DNA of 64,000 bases from contig JAMYHL010000009.1 in assembly GCA_025531455.1 (NCBI GenBank), positions 744,001 through 808,000 on the forward strand, given 5' to 3'. The notes under the pieces were generated by a model, which was given only the letters and a program-made list of their open reading frames with translations, was not told where the DNA came from and searched no databases. Below, one piece after another: positions 11,812 through 22,900 of this stretch. The position numbers and the translations under genes were made by a program. The stretch's first letter is position 1; every line of letters begins with the position of its first letter. Origin of the DNA: Apiotrichum sp. Y4204 (lineage: Eukaryota; Basidiomycota; Tremellomycetes; Trichosporonales; Trichosporonaceae).

Positions 11812-13817
11812 ATGGCCCTCAAGGTTCCTCGCGCAGGAGGACCGGATCTCTTCAAGGTGCGTATGCTACGTTCTTCAAGGGAGAGCACATGCTGACTTGC
11901 AGTCTGGGTACAAGGTTGGTTGGCTGGACCGTGCGACGCGGCGTGGTGACGGCGCCGGCGTGCGCGCCGAGGCGCGCTCACTACGTGTCACTGCAACGGC
12001 ACATCGCAGCAATAGTACCTTTTACTCACATACAGCACCTGTCGGGACTGGAGGAGGCGGTCCTCCGCAATATCCAGGCTGTCGGAGAGCTGAGCGAGAT
12101 TGTGCGGACATCGTTTGGCCCGAACGGTACGTGATATTGGAGAGTGAAGAGGGGAGAATCACCGCTTTTTCCCCGCTTTCTATCTTTGTCTGAGTACGGC
12201 TGATATCAGGCCGGAACAAGCTCATCATCAACCATCTGGGCCGCCTGTTCGTGACGTCTGATGCGGCGACGATCATCCGCGAGATCGAGGTCGCGCACCC
12301 GGCCGCCAAGCTGCTCGTAATGGCAAGCACGGCACAGGAGACGGAGATGGGCGACGCGACCAACCTTGTGCTCATCCTTGCGGGCGAGCTGCTCAAGCGC
12401 TCCGAGCACCTGCTCACCATGGGTCTGCACCCGTCCGAGGTCATCCAGGGCTACGAGATGGCGCTTGTCAAGGGACGCGAGGAGCTCGAGAGTGAGTGCA
12501 ACGGGAGAGTTTCTAGGGATTGTGCTGACATGTGCAGAGCTCGTCTGCTCCCAGCTCGAGTCGTCGCCGCTCCCGACTGTCGACACGCTCGCCACCGCCA
12601 TAGCCCCCTCCATCGCGTCCAAGCAGCCCGGAAGCGAGCAGTTCATCTCGGACCTCATCGCCGAGGCCGCGCTTACGATCATGCCCAAGAACCCCAAGGA
12701 CTTCAACGTTGACTCTGTTCGTGTCGTCAAGATCCTCGGTGGTGGCCTTGAGCAGAGCCGCGTCGTCCGCGGAATGGTCTTTGGCCGCGAGCCCGAAGGT
12801 ATTGTCAAGTCGGCCAAGAAGGCCAAGGTTGCCGTCTACACCTGTGGCCTCGACATCTCGCAGACCGAGACCAAGGGCACTGTCCTTCTGAAGAAGGCGG
12901 ACGAGCTCCTTGACTTCACCCGCGGCGAGGAGAAGCAGCTTGAGGGGGTGAGTTGAAGACGCTTGTAAGCTGCTAACTCTCAGTACTTCAAGGAGATTGC
13001 CGACTCTGGCGTCAAGCTTATCATTGCCGGCAGCGGCATTGGCGACCTCGCGCTGCACTACCTGAACCGCATGGGCATTGCCGTCGTCAAGGTTCTGTCC
13101 AAGTTCGACCTGCGCCGTCTATGCCGCGTGTTCGGTGCTACCCCGCTCGCGCGCCTTGGCGCACCCACCGCCGAGGAGGCGGGCATGATCGATGTGTTTG
13201 AGACGATTGAGATCGGTGGCGACCGTGTGACCGTGTTCAGGCAGGAGGAGGGCGAGCGCACGCGCACAGCGACGATTGTGCTCCGTGGCGCGACGGCAAA
13301 CTACCTCGACGACCTGGAGCGTTCGATCGACGACGGCGTCAACACTGTCCGCATCCTCCTCCGCGACGGCCGCCAGGTCCCCGGTGCCGGTGCCAGCGAG
13401 ATTGAGCTCGCAACCCGCGTGGCCGAGTACGGTGCCGTTACCCCCGGTCTGGCGCAGCACGCGATCAGGCGGTGGGCCGAGTCGCTCGAGGTCGTGCCGC
13501 GCACGCTGGCCGAGAACGCAGGTCTGCCTGCCGAGGACGTTGTTTCGGCGCTGTTCGCCGCCCACAAGGAGGGCCTGACCGACGCCGGCGTCGACATTGA
13601 CGCCGAGGCGCCGCCCGCCGTCCGCCGCGTGTCCATCCCCGACGCGAACCGCCCCGGATCCGCCGTCACCATTCTCGACCCGTATGCGTCCAAGGACTGG
13701 GCGATCAAGCTCGCCACCGAGGCTGCCATCTCGGTGCTGCGCGTCGACTCGATCATCGTCGCCAAGCAGGCGGGTCTTGCGCCCCCGAAGCAGCAGGGCC
13801 ACTGGGACGAGGACTAA
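11812..13817 (+). CDS. CCT8: T-complex protein 1 subunit theta (CCT8)
   Basis: One of eight subunits of the cytosolic TRiC/CCT chaperonin, which folds actin and tubulin. Exon 1 is 11812-11856 (MALKVPRAGGPDLFK). It is followed by a 12-nt micro-exon at 11903-11914 encoding SGYK, and exon 3 begins at 12036 (HLSGLEEAVLRNIQ). The chain then continues FGPNG/RNKLIINHLG, GDATNLVLILAGELL (the group II chaperonin GDGT-type ATP site, here GDAT), VVKILGGGLEQS, ETKGTVLLKKADELLDF, LRRLCRVFGATPLARLG, a GAGASEIELATRV segment and the C-terminus QGHWDED. These match the theta paralogue rather than other CCT subunits (for example LALHYLNRMGI and EIGGDRVTVF). Introns include one of only 36 nt at 12948-12983. The length of about 540 residues is normal. 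CCT8 is tail-to-tail with the next gene. Confidence 0.97.
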
Positions 13818-14131
13818 TCGACGAGCACAAGTACAAGGCAACGAGCACTAGCTAGAGTAGACATGCATCTGTATTGCGAGAGCAAGAGATGGTGCAGCGG
13901 GGTGAGGTGTAAAGATGGGCACGATTTAGGTGGACATGGAAGCAGTAGAAGAGCGATACAACTGCCTCGCTAGTGACAATAACCTCCCTGCGGCACCCCC
14001 ACCCCTTTCCCGGCTGATCTTCCGCGCTGCACAGTGCATTCTCCTAGTCTACACATACTCTATAGATGATGTCCGTCACCGCCACCCGATCCGCAACATG
14101 CAGGTTCCCAGATCCTCTTTCAAGAACTATT
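13818..14131. other. Convergent intergenic region
   Basis: This 314-bp spacer separates the 3' ends of CCT8 and the leftward membrane-protein gene. It probably holds both 3' UTRs and polyadenylation signals. No gene was seen. Confidence 0.5.
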
Positions 14132-16633
14132 TTAGAGCGCACCAACGGCCCACGCGGACTTGACGAGGCGGATGTTTGTCCAGACAGCCAGGAGGCCGAT
14201 GGAACCCATCACGAACGCGCGGTGCGCGCCTGCGAGGAACGCGAGCGCTGTCGCTGGCTTGAGGGGGAGGAGTGCTGAAGGGACGTGGGAAAGGATCGGG
14301 TACCACGGCACCAGGGCTGCGATATTGAGTGCCAGCGTCGCAACCTGGTGCGCCTGCAACACTGGGTTTGGGGCGTCGCGCCGAGCGCCTATCAGCCACG
14401 CCCAGGAGAGCTGCGTTCCTGCTGCTAATGGGATGAGGGCGCCGAATTTTGGCCACAGGCTGAAGGTTAGCGTGAGTTAATGGCCAGCGAATGGCTCAAC
14501 TCACCACATGGCTGCGACATGGTGCGTCTGGACAGCGACAGCCCACTCGTCGTCGTCGCCGCGCAGACTGCTCGCGAGAGAGAGGGGGAGAAGGGGTAGG
14601 GCGGCGTCGGCGTATGGCAGCGAAAAGGCTGCGGCGACCGCGGTGAACATGATGGGCAGGAGGCGCGCCGTGGCAGGCACGCTTTGGGGCGTGTATGGCT
14701 CGGATGGGGCGGGGCGAAGCACCCAGCTTGCTCGAAGCATAAGGTATGCGGACGGGATGAGAGCAAGCAACTGGTGAAGATGTAAGCATTGTGACACTTG
14801 TGCAGCTCGGATTGTTTGGAACTAGACACTCACTGTGATGACCCCACGGAAGGAGATGAAGCCTAGCACACCCCGGAGACAGGTCAGAAGCGCAGCGGGA
14901 TGAAGCCCTGCACGCACGCTGCCAGCCGCATCCATCACGCGCTGGCGGAGTGGTACTGCGTCAAGCGACCCCAGAGCGGTGAGGACCATCGAGGCAGAAA
15001 CAGCGAGACGGGCAAGGTATCCTACGCTGTAGTCGGTCAGTGGCGTTCTCGCTCCATCACAATGTCACAACTCATTCCAGGGAACCGATACCTCCGCCAC
15101 ACTCTGCCGGGTCTCAAGTTGCCGGAACGTCCCCATCGCGTCTGTTGCAAGCCACCTTACTCACCCTTTGGGACCAAGCCATATGCGCTTGCCCACGGCA
15201 TACACGGCAAATGCGGGCGCATAAACACGCGCGGCGCGGTTCGACCATGCTGCAGCAGCGATCGTCGCGGCAGCAGCCTCGTCCTGCCCCGAACAGGCCG
15301 CGAGGATGGCCCACGCCATGAGGCCGAGAGTCGCTGTGCGCATTCTGTTGTCAGCAATGGCGGACGTTTGTTGTCCCAGGTCATCTACGCACTGCAAAAG
15401 AGCCCCATCGCTAAGTGTAAGGACCGGCGCGAGGGTGAGGTACACGACGGCAGCGACACGGGTGCGGACGGTGCGCCCTTCACGCCAGCCTTCGATGACC
15501 GCCCATGCAATAGCCGCGCCCCAGCCGAGGATGCTCTCGAGGGTGAGGTGTGCGGCGATGAGCACCGCGCTGGCGGTGCGTGATACCGGTGTATCCGGGA
15601 GACCGATTCTGGGGTCAGCGTGGACAGATTGTCTACCGTACGTTACTGCACAGAGGGGCGCGATTGCTGTCGTCAGCGGAGAACTCTGTGCGAACCTACT
15701 CTTCAAAGGAGGGTGGGAGCACGCTGTACGCGCAACTCCGACCTGCTGCACGAGCGTCGCGCGGACCGTCGACGAGAGGGCTGTGGGTGAGCGAAATTCC
15801 AGAATTCCATCGACGACCTACAAAGGGAGATAAGCGTGAGCATGACGCGGAGCGCGAGCGCAAAGACCACAGCTGTGGCCATGGCGCCTGTCGCTCCAAA
15901 AATCGCATATGCGGCCTTGGCCCACCGGCGGACGGGCGCATCGTGCGCGGCTTCACGGGCACGGACGCGGCGCCAGCGCTCGGCATTGCGTTCCTTGCGC
16001 CGCCGCTTCTCGTCCTTATCCCTGTACTCCTTCCCCGAGCTGGAAGCCGAGGCAGCATTGGCGGCGTTCGTTGCAGCCGTCGCGCTCAGCGTGCGATTGC
16101 GCGAGGCTGGGCTCGCCAGCGCTGCGGCACGCGGATGCGTCGGGCTTGGGAGAGAGGACGTGCTCAGCGTCCGGCTCGTGGGGCGGGGGCGGGTCGGGCT
16201 CCCTGGTCCCGGCTGAGAGGGGGAGGGCGGGCCGGAGAAGACGGAGGGGCTGGGCGAGAGGCGGAGGGAGGGAACAGGACCGCATGCCGAGGGGTCGAGC
16301 GGCGTTGGACCCACAGACGCGGGACCCGAGGCGGGGACGGACGGGAGGGACGCCGAGCTCGGTGTCCATGCTGGCCCGAGATCGCGACTGCGGCGATGCG
16401 AGGCGTCTGGCGGGATGGAGGCGAATGAGCTGAATTTGTCCTCTCCTGGGTAGAAGTGTCCGCTGAGGCGCGTGGACGCGAGCGTAGTGTGGCTCGCAAG
16501 TGTCGAGTAGCTCGCAATCGACTCGAGTTCTGCGTCCGACCTGGCATTAGTTGCGGACTGCAGGACCGGCTTACCCGTAGCCTGCGGCCGTGGCGCGCGC
16601 GGCGCGGTGCTCGCGGTAGCTTCGCCGTGGCAT
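14132..16633 (-). CDS. Unrecognised multi-pass membrane protein with disordered N-terminus
   Basis: I do not recognise this protein. The best start is the ATG at 16633 (MPRRSYREHRAARATAAG), joined by a 36-nt-class intron to SDAELESIASYSTLASHTTL. An alternative start lies upstream in the other frame at 16809. About 200 residues rich in Ser/Pro follow, then a strongly basic patch (DKDEKRRRKERNAERWRRVRAREA), and then hydrophobic helices: GATGAMATAVVFALALRVMLTLISL, SAVLIAAHLTLESILGWGAAIAWAV, RVAAVVYLTLAPVLTL, AILAACSG, YLARLAVSASMVLTAL, the 14.5-14.8 kb exon (LLALIPSAYLML, AAAFSLPYADAALPLLPLSL) and the last exon (FVMGSIGLLAVWTNIRL). I count roughly 8-10 transmembrane segments in about 690 residues. 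Donor and acceptor sites join frames cleanly at 14464-14513 and around 15600. An ER, Golgi or vacuolar membrane location is only a guess. Confidence 0.72.
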
Positions 16634-17019
16634 TGTGGTGTGGTGAACGACGAGAGCGAAGACGACGGCGACGAGAGCACTGCGGCTGCGCGGCGCTCAC
16701 TTTGTGGGTTGGTTGCAAGATGGGGGGAATGAATCAAGTAGCAAGACGATGGGATGAGAAGGGACTGGGATGGGATGGATGGCTGGGCACGCGGGGGGGG
16801 CAGACGCACGCGCGCGAGAGAATGGACGACGGGTGGGGGTGTGGTTGCGTTTGTGGCACAATCAACTTAGCCGGCCCCGGAAACCGGACAGTCTTTGCCT
16901 GGTTGGCTTGGCCCGTGTCACCCTGTCCAATTGTAAACAAACCCACACAGAAGCAACCCACTCCTGCAGAGGCCGTCGAGATCAATCACTACCAATGCAT
17001 GCATGCAATGTCATGTACT
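16634..17019. other. Spacer upstream of the membrane-protein gene
   Basis: This 386-bp spacer lies between two leftward genes. It probably holds the promoter and leader of the membrane-protein gene plus the 3' UTR of the next gene. It contains a G-run at 16792-16800. No other gene was seen. Confidence 0.45.
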
Positions 17020-19407
17020 CTACTGCTCTCCCCCGTCCTCGCACTCAATATTGTCTATGCTACTGCTTTCGTCATCCTCGCCGCTCCGTATCAGTCCCCA
17101 CTGGCGGAACAGATTCGCCAGGCACTCCTCCACGCTCACATCCCCGGCTACCGTGGCGCACTCCCGGCTCACCGCCGAAGTCTCCTCCGCAGCAGAAATG
17201 TCAGCCCGCTGCAGATCCAGCTTCAGACCTAGCCCGTCCGCCTGCCTCGCAACCCCGAGCAACGCGCGCACGACGTGTATCGACTCGTCGCCCGCTGGCT
17301 TCTCGACACTCATGCGCGCCAGCAGGGGAAGTACGGCTACGAGATCTTCCGGATGCCGCGCCGCGCCAGCAATGTAGATCGCCGTGCGGGTCCGGACGGG
17401 GAAGCCCCGCTCCGAAAGGATGCGGACGAGATCAAGAATGGGCGGGAACAGACGGCGGTTGGCGGCCGCGCGCGCAATACGCACTACGGCCGTCGAGGCC
17501 CGGATGACTACCGGCCTCGTGGCTGTGTGTAAACCGCCCGTGCCCAGCAGGAGGCGGAGGATATCGAATGGGCACCCCAGGTCGAATTCACCTGCCAGCT
17601 CGGGCTCAGCGCGCAACTCCGACCGCGGGCATCGCGAGAGCACATCGCGGAGAAGAAGCCACAGAGCCCACGCCTGCGTCTTAGTCGGCGCCGAAAGGTC
17701 GTCCGGGCACCTCGCCTCTGAGCGCAGCAGCGCCAGCTGTCGTGAAAACCGAACCCACATCGGACGGTGGGCATCCACAATCTCGCGCCATTGCCGGGAC
17801 GGTTCGGCATCGTAGCGCGCCGACGCTTCGAGCTGCGCTATAGCTTGCTCGCCAGCTGCGAGCTCGAGAGCGCGCGCGTTCCCGTACGCGTGCTTGACAT
17901 ATTTCCCGCTCCCACATCGGATGTCCCGCTCGGTGTACTTGTCAAACGAGTTGGGATCGATCAGATGGGTCGTTAGACGCGTCGCCGCGGCATTGAAGAA
18001 GCGTTCACTCGCGGTGCCAGCGGGCGGCTCGGCGGCACGCGCCAGCAGATGCGCCGTGGGAACGTGATGCACAAGCAAGGCCAGATGGTGCATGCTCGGT
18101 CTGTGTCCCAGGCGTTCCATAATGGCAAACAACCGGTCGATGGTAGGCGGATTGTGCGGTGGCGCCACGCGCAAGCGCTTATCTCTTGCCTCCTGGAGAT
18201 GTCCGCCTGGGCGCGTCGTGAGAAGGTGCACAAGAGGCGTGAAGCGCTCGGGAGACGTGCGGTCCCCGTCTGGCCCTCCCTGGCGAGGCATGGCACCAAT
18301 GTCGGCCAGATGCTCGATACCGTTGAGGTATTCCTTCCAGAGATGGAGGAGAGCCGCATGTCGTGACGGACTCATGGTCGCCCACCCGCGCTCCGGGGAG
18401 AGATACCGGATGAAACTGTACACTGTCTTCAGATAGGGATACCATGCTTGGGGCGACTGAGGCTTCGGAAGACGGAGAAGGCAGGGCACGGCGCGTGTCG
18501 CTTCCTCGTGCGGGTACGTCAGTACGAGCTTCCACTGGGCACTTGGCCGTGTCCCCGGCGGAATGAGGGCAATAGCTGCGGGCGCGACGGGTCCCGCAGC
18601 GAGGAGCGGGGTGGTGTCGTAGGGCGGCAGTGCGCATGCGGGTAGGTGCGGAGGCGAGGCGACACGAACGTGAGGAGCGTAGGCGTCCAGAGGCAGAACG
18701 TATACGCAGGCGAGTAAGAGATGGAATTGCGCCGGGTGCGCGAGAGTGCGCTCAAGGGGCTCGGGTGCGACTTCTGGCGGTCGTTGAGCATGCCAGAATC
18801 TCGGCCGATGTGTTTGCGATGGGGAAGCAGACGTGTTGCCGAGATACGGCCATTCGCGTCGGGGAAGGTGCTCGTGGGGTGTGTGCGATGGGTATGGGGA
18901 AGAATGATGTGACGGGGATTGAGACAAATGCGATGAAGAGTGCGATGCAGAATGAGATGCTGTCGGGTCCGGAGAATGCGATGGATGATACAGTGACTGA
19001 GACGTCGAGTGCAATGGGTATAGCGAGGAGTGAGACGAAGAGACCGCAGGCGGAGAAGGCGACGGAGCTGGAGGCGATGATCGTGGCAGTGACCGCGAAC
19101 AACCCGGACTGCTGCATCGCCCATCACAAAGCCTTCCGCCGTGTCTCTGTCCGTGATCTCGCGGTAAGCTCAAATACTCCGCATGCCCATGCGCACGCGC
19201 TCCGCGTAATGGCTGATCCAGCGTCTCGCGCCGCATCTCGTACTCTGCTGCGGACCAGTACTCGTCCTCGTCGCGCTCGCGGCACTGCGGCGCAGCGGCC
19301 GTAGCATGTGTGCGGACCCCGGCGCGCGCGTCCTCCCGCGCACGCCGAAGCGTAAGCGCCAGGACGTGCCGCGCGATCGCGGCACGCGCACCGGGGAGCA
19401 TGAGCAT
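17020..19407 (-). CDS. Large uncharacterised protein, possibly mitochondrial
   Basis: One uninterrupted frame of about 795 residues ends at 17020. I recognise no family with confidence. The first 40 residues are Arg/Ala-rich with few acids (MLMLPGARAAIARHVLALTLRRAREDA), resembling a mitochondrial presequence. The C-terminal 500 residues (17020-18650) look well folded, with repeated helical blocks such as TIDRLFAIMERLGHRPSMHHLALL and PILDLVRILSERGFPVRTRTAIYI. These are reminiscent of pentatricopeptide-type helical pairs, and a mitochondrial RNA-processing or translation factor is one possible role. Residues about 100-190 (18840-19110) are low-complexity Ser/His/Pro in this frame, whereas the overlapping frame encodes a G/C3-biased hydrophobic stretch. 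The 5' third may therefore be mis-modelled, with short introns or a second gene. Confidence 0.55.
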   Translation of the reverse strand: MLMLPGARAAIARHVLALTLRRAREDARAGVRTHATAAAPQCRERDEDEYWSAAEYEMRRETLDQPLRGARAHGHAEYLSLPRDHGQRHGGRLCDGRCSSPGCSRSLPRSSPPAPSPSPPAVSSSHSSLYPLHSTSQSLYHPSHSPDPTASHSASHSSSHLSQSPSHHSSPYPSHTPHEHLPRREWPYLGNTSASPSQTHRPRFWHAQRPPEVAPEPLERTLAHPAQFHLLLACVYVLPLDAYAPHVRVASPPHLPACALPPYDTTPLLAAGPVAPAAIALIPPGTRPSAQWKLVLTYPHEEATRAVPCLLRLPKPQSPQAWYPYLKTVYSFIRYLSPERGWATMSPSRHAALLHLWKEYLNGIEHLADIGAMPRQGGPDGDRTSPERFTPLVHLLTTRPGGHLQEARDKRLRVAPPHNPPTIDRLFAIMERLGHRPSMHHLALLVHHVPTAHLLARAAEPPAGTASERFFNAAATRLTTHLIDPNSFDKYTERDIRCGSGKYVKHAYGNARALELAAGEQAIAQLEASARYDAEPSRQWREIVDAHRPMWVRFSRQLALLRSEARCPDDLSAPTKTQAWALWLLLRDVLSRCPRSELRAEPELAGEFDLGCPFDILRLLLGTGGLHTATRPVVIRASTAVVRIARAAANRRLFPPILDLVRILSERGFPVRTRTAIYIAGAARHPEDLVAVLPLLARMSVEKPAGDESIHVVRALLGVARQADGLGLKLDLQRADISAAEETSAVSRECATVAGDVSVEECLANLFRQWGLIRSGEDDESSSIDNIECEDGGEQ

Positions 19408-19974
19408 CAGCGCGGGTGCGGCACTCAGAGTCGAGCGCGCTCGAGCTCGGGCTCTGCGCCGCCACTAGCTTTGCTTCCCGCAGGCTGGGCGTGCAGAGGA
19501 TTGAGGGCTAGAAGAGCGTGGGGAGGGCGAAGCGTGGTGTTGCGGGAATGAGGTTGGTCGTGTGGTGTTTTTGCGATGATAACAAGACGGGTTTGTTGGT
19601 GGTGGTCCTGAAAAAAAAGTGGATGCACGCAGAGTGTGTGCAACACTGCGGCTCTCTTTGGCTGGGCTGCAGCACTGCAGAGTGTGCAGGGTGAGTTTGT
19701 GTGGGCGCAGGGGCACTAACCTCCACCCCAAGCCACACATCACCGTATCAGCCAGACACTCGCCATGTGTCACTCGCACCTGTTGAGCTCTCGAATTCAA
19801 TCGAGCTCTTGCACTATTGCTTTCCTCATCCTCACAAACGTCCCAGTAGTGCATGAATAGTAAACAATCTCCATGAGCATAAAATGCCTATCGCTAACGA
19901 TACAACTACAGCAGCACTGCACAGTGCTTCTTTTTCGTCTTGCTAGTATCCGAGTTCAGGTTTCCTTCACCCAA
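19408..19974. other. Spacer between two leftward genes
   Basis: This 567-bp spacer contains the presumed promoter of the 17.0-19.4 kb gene and the 3' UTR of the transcription factor. There is an A-run at 19611-19618. No gene or RNA was recognised. Confidence 0.45.
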
Positions 19975-22900
19975 CTAAATGTGGCCCCACCACTGCTCTC
20001 CATCTGGACGCCAATGGTCGCCGCCGGCATTCCACTCCTCAAAAGCGCCCTCATACGGACCATACGGACCGGGGTAGCTCGCCGCATATGCTGCGTACTG
20101 TCCATACGGCGCGGCTTGGTAGTTCAGCGCGTGATATGGTGCGCCCGGAACTCCAACGCCCACACCGACACCTGCAGCGGCCAAAGCAGGCGGGACGACA
20201 TTAACGTTCGGCAGGCCAGGCATACCCGATGCCATTCCGCTGCCGATTCCGGGAGCAGGTATACCGAGCGTGGTCGCGGGACTCATCGCCGCCATGTTAA
20301 CATCTCCTTGGCCGGCTGCCGTAGCATCGTCGCCGAATAGGTCGCCCAGATCGTACCAGAGCTGGTTCATCGCGTCCCAGGCGCCAGCAATGTCACCTGC
20401 GAGGTTCGCTCCTCCTCCGGACGTAACGCCAGAGTTAGCGGCGATAGGTTTTTGCGGGGTCATTGACGCGTTCGGGTCGTTGAGAGACTCAGCGACGGGC
20501 AGCGGGGCCGCCTTGGGCTGCGCCATAACGTCATCCACTGCAGCGCCGGTGTTCGAGTCTCGATGCAGAGGGCCGTAACGAGCGAGTAGCAGCTCGGAGA
20601 TGCGGGTGAAGATGTCGCGGTACTTCGCGGACAGTGGCGTGCCCCGGCCGAACGTCTCGAAGAGGTTGCGGCACTGGACCACGCGCGCACGGATCTCGGC
20701 TGCCCAGGCCGGGTCGTCGACACCGGTATACGGCAGACCCAATTCTGCCAAGGTGGCTGCGGTGGTCGCTGGGCCGGCAACTTCTGCGGAGTGCATGCGG
20801 GTATCACATTCGCACAGACAGCACAACAGCGATATGCAGGATACGAAGAGACCCACAATCTGAATGAGATTGAAAGTCACCTTGTTGAGATTCCACATCT
20901 CGCAGTAGAGATCGACACACTTTGAAGACGCATTGTGCAGCGCGCGTAGCGTGGCCGGCGTCGTGTCTGGATATAGCGGACTCGGCCGGTACAGCATGCA
21001 CAACATCTGGTGGTAGTGGATGGCGAGCCACTTGTCGTGATTTATAGTTCGCACAGTGAACGCTCCCTTGGGATTGGGTCCGTCGGCAGCCCACGCCTCG
21101 AGTTCCTCGTGTAGGCGCATGATAATCGCCCGTCGTTCCGGCTCCGGAAGGGCATTCTGCTCTCCGTTGACAGAGTATAGCGCGGTCAGGGTGCACCCGA
21201 GCAGACGACGGTACCGCACAAGGTAGCGGCAGATGTGCATGATCGGCCAGCCCCGGTACGGCTGGTCGGTCGGCCGATCAGTCGGAAGCTCAATGTCGAT
21301 ATCATACTCCGCGATGGTGAGCGGCTTCGAGAAGGTCGAGGCCACGAAGCGGTCCATATTGTAGAATGAGTAGAACACACGGCGTCGGGGTTCGGCAATT
21401 TCTGGAGGGATGTGCGCATCTGAGCGACGGTGTAGGCCAATAGCCATGACGATACGCCCAGCAAGTCCCAGAGTTTGCCACAGAGAGCCAGCCTCGGGTA
21501 CGTCCGTCGAGTAAAGCGTCATCAGCAACAACGCCTTGATGCTCAGCTGCGTGTCAGTGAGGTCCATATCAAGACTATCATACCATATCCTCCCGACTGA
21601 GTGCCTTGGCGCGGAACCGCATGGCTTGGGCGTAGAGCGCCTTGTCAACACCGTGGTTGGGGTCATCGCCCAGGCGCACAGCATGCGACTTGCCGATCGT
21701 AAGCATCATGTAGATCAGGAACTTGCGCCGCTCGGCACGCTCTTCCACTTCGGGCAAAAGACGATCGTTGGCCGACTGATTTTGGCGCTCGCGTTCACGT
21801 TCCTTCTCGGTGTCATACAGGTCGAGCATCTCGGGCACTATCTCGGACCGCTCCAGGAAGGGGTACGCAAGACCGTTGAAGTCAAAGTAATGCTCCGTCG
21901 CCTTGAGCGCCTCGTCGCGGGAGAGGATATCGGAAAGGAACAGCTGGGGAACGAAGCCATCTCGCGAGTGCGATGACAACATGCCGCTCGAGTTGATTCT
22001 CGGGCGACGGCCGCCCTGCGGAGGAGACGCGGATCCTGGCACAATTGCTGAGCCACCGCCCAAAAAGTTGAGAGGGGCATGTTCCCGCATCGACGACACT
22101 GAGATAGCGAGTCTCCCAAACTCCGAGTTTGTGATCGAATGCGGCAGCGGCTTGTCTTCATTCGCAAGCTGCATCTCCAGAGCATGAATCCGCGCCTGGC
22201 TCGCATGTAGGTCGGCCAGCAGATCGCCATTCGTCTTCTTCAGCTTGTGCACATAGCTGGTTTTGTGAGCAACAGGACCATATCTGTGACAGCCCGCACA
22301 TGTTGATATCGAGCGTGTCATGCTTTCCGTTGGACTCACCTGCTGGTCGCCGCACTCAGCTCAAATACGCACGCAACGTCGACACGCGCACAAGAAGCGC
22401 ACCGAGGCCACGCGCCGTCGCACTTGCGCTTGATGCGATGACAACGGATACATGCCTGGACGGCACCTTTTGGTGGATGCACAAACACGGGGCCACGAGA
22501 GCGGTCACCGCTGGGGTCCTCGTACTCGACCTCGGCACCCTCGGGGATATCCTGGTTGGGTGCAGTCTTTGCACGTCTCCGCTTCTTGGCCGGCGGCTCA
22601 CTGCCCTCGTTGCCAGTCTTGCTGGGTGTCGCTGACGGCTCCTGTTTTGGTCGATAGCCTTCCTCCCACGGTTGACGAGAGCGATCGGCAGCAGAGCCTG
22701 CACTCATGTCTCGGTCGTCCAATGGCCGCTTTCCATCCGGATTGCGAACATCACCGCCGTTGCCATTGCTGCTGTGGTCTCCAATACTACCAGCGGCGCC
22801 GGCGGCAGCTGGAGATGCGAGGTATGGGCGGTATCCCTGTGGCTGAGGCGGGGTGGCATGGTCGTAGGGGTTGGATGCGGGGTTGTGGGGTGATTGGTCG

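Noticed and set aside
13119..13841. 240-codon minus-strand frame over CCT8
   Set aside because: The opposite strand encodes highly conserved CCT8, and the antisense frame is a shadow.
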